Of a DNA stretch of 64,000 nucleotides, positions 60,603 to 64,000 are shown piece after piece. This stretch comes from Actinoplanes sp. N902-109 (GTDB lineage Bacteria > Actinomycetota > Actinomycetes > Mycobacteriales > Micromonosporaceae). How positions within the stretch are numbered: position 1 is the first letter of the stretch; each line of letters begins with the position of its first letter. A model generated the notes under the pieces. It ran no database searches and had not been told where the DNA came from. It saw only the letters and a program-made list of their open reading frames with translations. The position numbers and the translations under genes were made by a program. The stretch spans positions 7,751,501 through 7,815,500 of the forward strand of contig NC_021191.1 in the NCBI RefSeq assembly GCF_000389965.1, given 5' to 3'.

Positions 60603-62198
60603 ATGAACGCTCTGCCGTCGCGCGCTGACGTTGTGATCATCGGCTCGGGCCACAACGGCCTGGTGTCCGCGGTGCTGCTCGCTCGCGCCGGCCTGTCCGT
60701 GGTGGTGCTCGAGGCCGCGGACACGCTCGGCGGTGCCACCCGCACCGAGCGGCCGTTCGCCAAGGTGCCCGGGCTGGGCCAGTCCACCGGGTCCTACCTG
60801 CTCGGCCTGATGCCGCCCGAGCTGCTCGAGATCCTCGACGTCGACATCCCGGTGCTGCGCCGCGACCCGCACTACTTCCTGCCCACCCCGGGCGGCCCCG
60901 GCTCGCCGTACCTGCTGTTCGGCACCGACCGCGCCGCCACCCGCGCGCAGATGGAGCGGTTCTTCTCACCCCGCGACATCGCCGCCGACGAGGCCCTCCA
61001 GGTCGAGATCGCCGCGCTGCGCGCCGACCTCGCCCCGGCCTGGCTGCAGGAGCCCGGCACCGTCGAGGAGATCGCCGACCGGCACATCCGGCCGCAACTG
61101 CAGAGCACGTTCATCGACCTCGTCCGCGGCTCGGTCGCCGACTACCTCGCCCGCTTCGGCTTCAAGAGCGAGCTGCTCATGAGCATGTACGCGGTCACCG
61201 ACGGCCTCTCCGGCCTCAACGCCGGCCCCGACGATCCGGGCACCGGCCACAACTTCCTCGTGCACAACATGTGCCGGCTGCCGGGTGCGGACGGCACCTG
61301 GATGATCGCCGCGGGCGGCATGGGCACGGTCTCGCAGACCTTCGCCTCCGCTGCGCGTTCGGCGGGGGCCCAGATTTTCACGGGTACGCCGGTCCGCGCA
61401 ATCACCGTCGACCGGGGTGCCGCCAGCGGGGTCGTGCTTGGGGACGGGCGGTCGGTGGCAGCCCCGGTGGTGCTGGGGGCTTGTGACCCGTACCAACTGA
61501 TGTCCCTGGTCCCCGACGGCGCGCTGCCCGCCGAGCTGACCGAGCGGATGGCGGCCGTCCGGCGGCCGGGCACCACGTTGAAGCTCAACATGGCGCTGTC
61601 CGGCCTGCCGCAGTTCGGCTGCCTGCCGCCGGAGGCCCCGTCCCCGTTCGGCTCCACCATCCACCTGCTGCCCGGCTCAGCCGGGCTGGCAGGCCTGGCA
61701 ACCACCGACTCCCCGATGGCGGCACTGCGGGCCATGTGGGCGGACGTGCAGGCCGGCCGGCTGCCCGCCGAGCCCACCATCGAGTGGTATCTGCACACCA
61801 CGGTCGACCCGTCGCTGCAGGACGAGGGCGGCCACCACTCCTCGGCGCTGTTCGTGCAGTCGGTGCCCTACCAGCTCGCCGACATTACCTGGGACGACGC
61901 CCTCCCCGGCTATGTCGACCGCCTTCTGGCCATCTGCGACCGCTACGCCCCCGGCACCTCAGCGCTGGTCGCGGACATCATGCCGCTCACCCCGCCGGGC
62001 ATCGAACGCCACTTCGGCATCACCGGCGGCCACATCCACCACGTCGACAACACGGTGGCCTTCAACGAGCGCATGCCCTACGCCACCGGCCTCGACGGCC
62101 TCTACGCAGGCTCCGCCGGCGCCCACCCCGCCGGCAGCGTCATCGGCGCCGCCGGCCACAACGCTGCCCGCCGCATCCTGCGCGACCTGGGCCGCTGA
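60603..62198 (+). CDS. CrtI-type FAD-dependent oxidoreductase (phytoene-desaturase-like)
   Basis: 531 residues from ATG 60603 (MNALPSRADVVIIGSGHNGL). The dinucleotide-binding motif GSGHNGLVSAVLLARAGLSVVVLEAADTLGGATR is at the start, and the C-terminal FAD-binding region is TGLDGLYAGSAGAHPAGSVIGAAGHNAARRIL. The family includes carotenoid desaturases and isomerases, but no carotenoid synthase gene is seen in this window. A TATTCT hexamer 8 nt before the ATG suggests a leaderless message. The divergent MMPL transporter might handle its product. Confidence 0.88.
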   Translation: MNALPSRADVVIIGSGHNGLVSAVLLARAGLSVVVLEAADTLGGATRTERPFAKVPGLGQSTGSYLLGLMPPELLEILDVDIPVLRRDPHYFLPTPGGPGSPYLLFGTDRAATRAQMERFFSPRDIAADEALQVEIAALRADLAPAWLQEPGTVEEIADRHIRPQLQSTFIDLVRGSVADYLARFGFKSELLMSMYAVTDGLSGLNAGPDDPGTGHNFLVHNMCRLPGADGTWMIAAGGMGTVSQTFASAARSAGAQIFTGTPVRAITVDRGAASGVVLGDGRSVAAPVVLGACDPYQLMSLVPDGALPAELTERMAAVRRPGTTLKLNMALSGLPQFGCLPPEAPSPFGSTIHLLPGSAGLAGLATTDSPMAALRAMWADVQAGRLPAEPTIEWYLHTTVDPSLQDEGGHHSSALFVQSVPYQLADITWDDALPGYVDRLLAICDRYAPGTSALVADIMPLTPPGIERHFGITGGHIHHVDNTVAFNERMPYATGLDGLYAGSAGAHPAGSVIGAAGHNAARRILRDLGR

Positions 62199-62356
62199 CC
62201 ATCGCCGCACCCCGGCAACCCACCCGGCGCCGCTTGCGGGGGCTCGCACCGTCGCACGACCTGCGCTGGGTCCGCCACCGGGCTTGGGGCCTCACCCGCT
62301 GAGCAACCGCGTGACATGTGGACACCAAGCGGTCGATGCGACAGGCCGGGCGGCGA

Positions 62357-63037
62357 TCAGAGGCCGAATGCGGCGCGGCAGGCTTCCACCCCGGTGATGG
62401 TGGCGGCTGGGTGGGACTGGTGACGCCATCGCTCGGCGGTGAGCCGCAAGCGGTCGGAGATCAGCGGTTCGCCGTCGCGGGCGTCGACCGAGATGCCGTC
62501 GTGCTGGTAGCCGAGCCGGCGCGAGACGCCTTGGGACGCATGGTTGTCCTGGAACACCTCGCTGAGCGCGGCGGTGGCGGCGAGATGGTCGAACGCCAGG
62601 GTCAGCAGTCCGGCCCTGGCCTCGGTGCCGTAACCCCGCCCGTGATGCTCCAACCCGAGCCACGACCACGTCGTCACCTGCCGGGTGACGGCGAAGTCAC
62701 GCCCCCGCAACGCCACCATCCCGATCGGCTGCCCGGTGCGGTCTTGCGCGGCGGCTCGGAGGAACACGCCCAGACCCAGCGCCCAGGCAGCCGCTTCCCA
62801 CGAGGCCAGCCTGTGCCAGTGCCCTCGCAGCACCGACCGAGCCCGATCAGTGGCAGTGCCATCGGTCCACGGGGTGAGGAACGGCCGCTCGCCGGGTGCA
62901 TGCACCCCTCGGCCGGCCACGCCCGCGATCTCGGCGAGTTCTTCCTCGCGTGGCAGCCGGAGTTCGAGGCGGGGCGTGACGATGGTGAGGCCGTACTGCG
63001 GCCACAAGTCGGTGAGCACCCCGCGGATCTTGCCCAC
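62357..63037 (-). CDS. GNAT family N-acetyltransferase (RimJ/RimL type)
   Basis: 226 residues. The RimJ/RimL pattern is clear: VTPRLELRLPREEELAEIAG at the start, TTWSWLGLEHHGRGYGTEARAGLLTLAF (acetyl-CoA motif) and EVFQDNHASQGVSRRLGYQHDG. Substrate unknown. The 158 bp between this gene and the CrtI-type gene hold nothing I can support. Confidence 0.88.
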   Translation of the reverse strand: MGKIRGVLTDLWPQYGLTIVTPRLELRLPREEELAEIAGVAGRGVHAPGERPFLTPWTDGTATDRARSVLRGHWHRLASWEAAAWALGLGVFLRAAAQDRTGQPIGMVALRGRDFAVTRQVTTWSWLGLEHHGRGYGTEARAGLLTLAFDHLAATAALSEVFQDNHASQGVSRRLGYQHDGISVDARDGEPLISDRLRLTAERWRHQSHPAATITGVEACRAAFGL

Positions 63038-63180
63038 CCCGAGCGTGTCGAGCCACCGATATCGCCGTGAGCCGCTGACGGGGCCGGCGACAATGCGATG
63101 CCGCGAGGGTGAGCCCGCACGCAGAAAGAAGGGGCCGGGTGGCTGTTCTGAGCCGTCAGGCTCTTGGGCACCCGGACCCG

Positions 63181-63219
63181 GCCTCGGTGGGAACTGCGGT
63201 CAGCACCACCCACCGAGGC
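63181..63219 (-). terminator. 11-bp hairpin downstream of the Rieske gene
   Basis: GCCTCGGTGGG (63181-63191) and CCCACCGAGGC (63209-63219) pair perfectly around a 17-nt loop, 19 bp past the Rieske stop. No U-tract, so a stem-stop or 3' stabiliser role is equally possible. Confidence 0.6.
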
Positions 63220-63238
63220 ACGACAGCGAAGGTGTCTT

Positions 63239-64000
63239 TCAGGCCTTGGCTTCTTCGGCCGCGGCGCCGGTGCGTTCCGCCCGGATCTTGTGGCCGACGC
63301 TGGTCAGGCAGCGGCCGCTGGGAAGGTCGAACTTCCAGCCGTGCAGCTGGCAGGTGAGCACGTTGCCGTCGACGATGCCGAAGCGGCTGAGATCGGCCTT
63401 GAGGTGGGGGCAACGGCGCTGCACGGTCCAGTCGCCGAACTGGGTGTCCTCGGCCTCGACGGCCTTCTCGTGCTCGTCGTACCAGCCCTCGGCGTACTGC
63501 AGGCGTTCCTCGCTGAGGCACTTGAAGAAGGCGTAGACGAACTCGTTGTACTGACCGATGCGGGCGGCGGAGAAGCGGCACGACAGGAACAGCGAGTTGA
63601 CCCAGTCGCCCTCGTCGATGTAGATGAGGTGCTCGATGAGCTCGCGCTGGGTGCGGAAGCGGTAGCGGACCTTCTCGTCAGCGGCCGGGCGGACCTGCTT
63701 GCCGGGGAAGTCCACGAGGATCGACTCGACCGATTCACCGTCATAGCTGACCAGGTCGAAGCGGACCGGGCCGCCGACGCCCTTGGCCAGGTAGATGGAC
63801 TCCTCGAGCAGCGGCTCGATGCGCTTCTTGAGCTCGCCCAGCACGTCGATCTCGGGGTGCCGCCACGACGCCTTCTCAGCCGCGAGGATCGGGGCCTTGC
63901 GCTCGCGCATCTCCTCGAGGTGCGCCTTCTTGTTGGCGAAGAACTCGTCGACGTCGGTCGGGTGGGTGGTCTGGATGCTGTCGGTGGTGAGCTCGGACAC
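63239..64000 (-). CDS. Rieske 2Fe-2S protein, possibly UDP-MurNAc hydroxylase NamH-like (edge of window)
   Basis: 253 residues to the window edge. The last readable codon is a GTG, so this is either a start or, more likely, an interior position. The C-terminal Rieske centre is complete: CPHLKADLSRFG with CQLHGWKFDL downstream (C-x-H...C-x-x-H), followed by PSGRCLTS. The preceding region (ESIYLAKGVGGPVRFDLVSYDGES) is not a normal ring-hydroxylase part. The NamH family joins a metallo-beta-lactamase fold to a C-terminal Rieske domain and makes N-glycolylmuramate, known in Actinoplanes/Micromonospora cell walls. The assignment is inference from this architecture. Confidence 0.7.
   Translation of the reverse strand: MSELTTDSIQTTHPTDVDEFFANKKAHLEEMRERKAPILAAEKASWRHPEIDVLGELKKRIEPLLEESIYLAKGVGGPVRFDLVSYDGESVESILVDFPGKQVRPAADEKVRYRFRTQRELIEHLIYIDEGDWVNSLFLSCRFSAARIGQYNEFVYAFFKCLSEERLQYAEGWYDEHEKAVEAEDTQFGDWTVQRRCPHLKADLSRFGIVDGNVLTCQLHGWKFDLPSGRCLTSVGHKIRAERTGAAAEEAKA

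Overview
This window is high-GC chromosomal DNA from an actinomycete. GTG starts are frequent (one CDS appears to use TTG), ATGA/GTGA stop-start overlaps are common, and long open antisense frames run through nearly every gene. Its housekeeping gene order matches what I recall for mycobacteria: rimP-nusA-ylxR-infB-rbfA-nrnA-MATE-truB-ribF-rpsO-pnp-M16-dapB-dapA-rnj, and dxr-rip-ispG-GNAT. The very large Gly/Pro-rich IF-2, an F420-type LLM oxidoreductase and a Rieske protein possibly involved in N-glycolylation of muramic acid suggest Micromonosporaceae (Actinoplanes-like). That placement is inferred, not computed. No tRNA, rRNA, insertion sequence, prophage or CRISPR array was seen.

Layout. 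1-3.7 kb: 5' part of a secreted protease gene, then RNase J, dapA and a DUF2752 membrane protein, all minus. 3.8-5.1 kb: a 45-bp tandem array fused to the 3' end of a YcaQ/AlkZ-like DNA glycosylase gene. 5.2-12.7 kb: a GNAT gene, then dapB, PAP2, M16 peptidase, pnp, rpsO and ribF. 12.8-15.8 kb: a plus-strand hybrid histidine kinase and a stand-alone receiver set within the conserved block. 15.8-26.7 kb: truB, MATE, a possible micro-ORF, nrnA, rbfA, DUF503, a TRM11-like methyltransferase, infB, ylxR, nusA and rimP. 26.9-29.8 kb: a lipoprotein/DUF4439 pair, a nucleotidyltransferase, map and a STAS protein. 29.8-33.4 kb: a 1212-residue protein joining histidine kinase, receiver, PP2C phosphatase and RsbW-like kinase, facing the STAS gene. 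33.4-41.1 kb: an HD protein, then a gamma-glutamylation catabolic cluster (two class-I amidotransferase-type hydrolases, SDR, ALDH, glutamine-synthetase-like ligase, APC permease).

41.1-51.9 kb is more accessory: palindrome-rich intergenic DNA, a possible small ORF, MerR, an SDR, a DUF998 membrane protein, an HTH regulator with a predicted leaderless promoter, an ABC exporter, and a TetR/YhgE/degenerate-ABC operon with its own operator. An LLM oxidoreductase and a PadR regulator with a 36-bp palindromic operator close this part. 52-57.5 kb returns to conserved genes (DUF4081-type GNAT, DUF4037, ispG, site-2 protease, dxr). 57.5-64 kb holds a YihY membrane protein, an MMPL transporter, a CrtI-type oxidoreductase, a GNAT and the Rieske protein, which is truncated or starts at the window edge.

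Two themes stand out. First, three unrelated minus-strand genes have their last codons plus stop codon amplified as tandem arrays of different unit lengths (45, 25 and 17 bp). Second, several regulators have unusually clear operators or leaderless-type promoters. Much of the rest is ordinary translation, RNA-decay, lysine and isoprenoid housekeeping.
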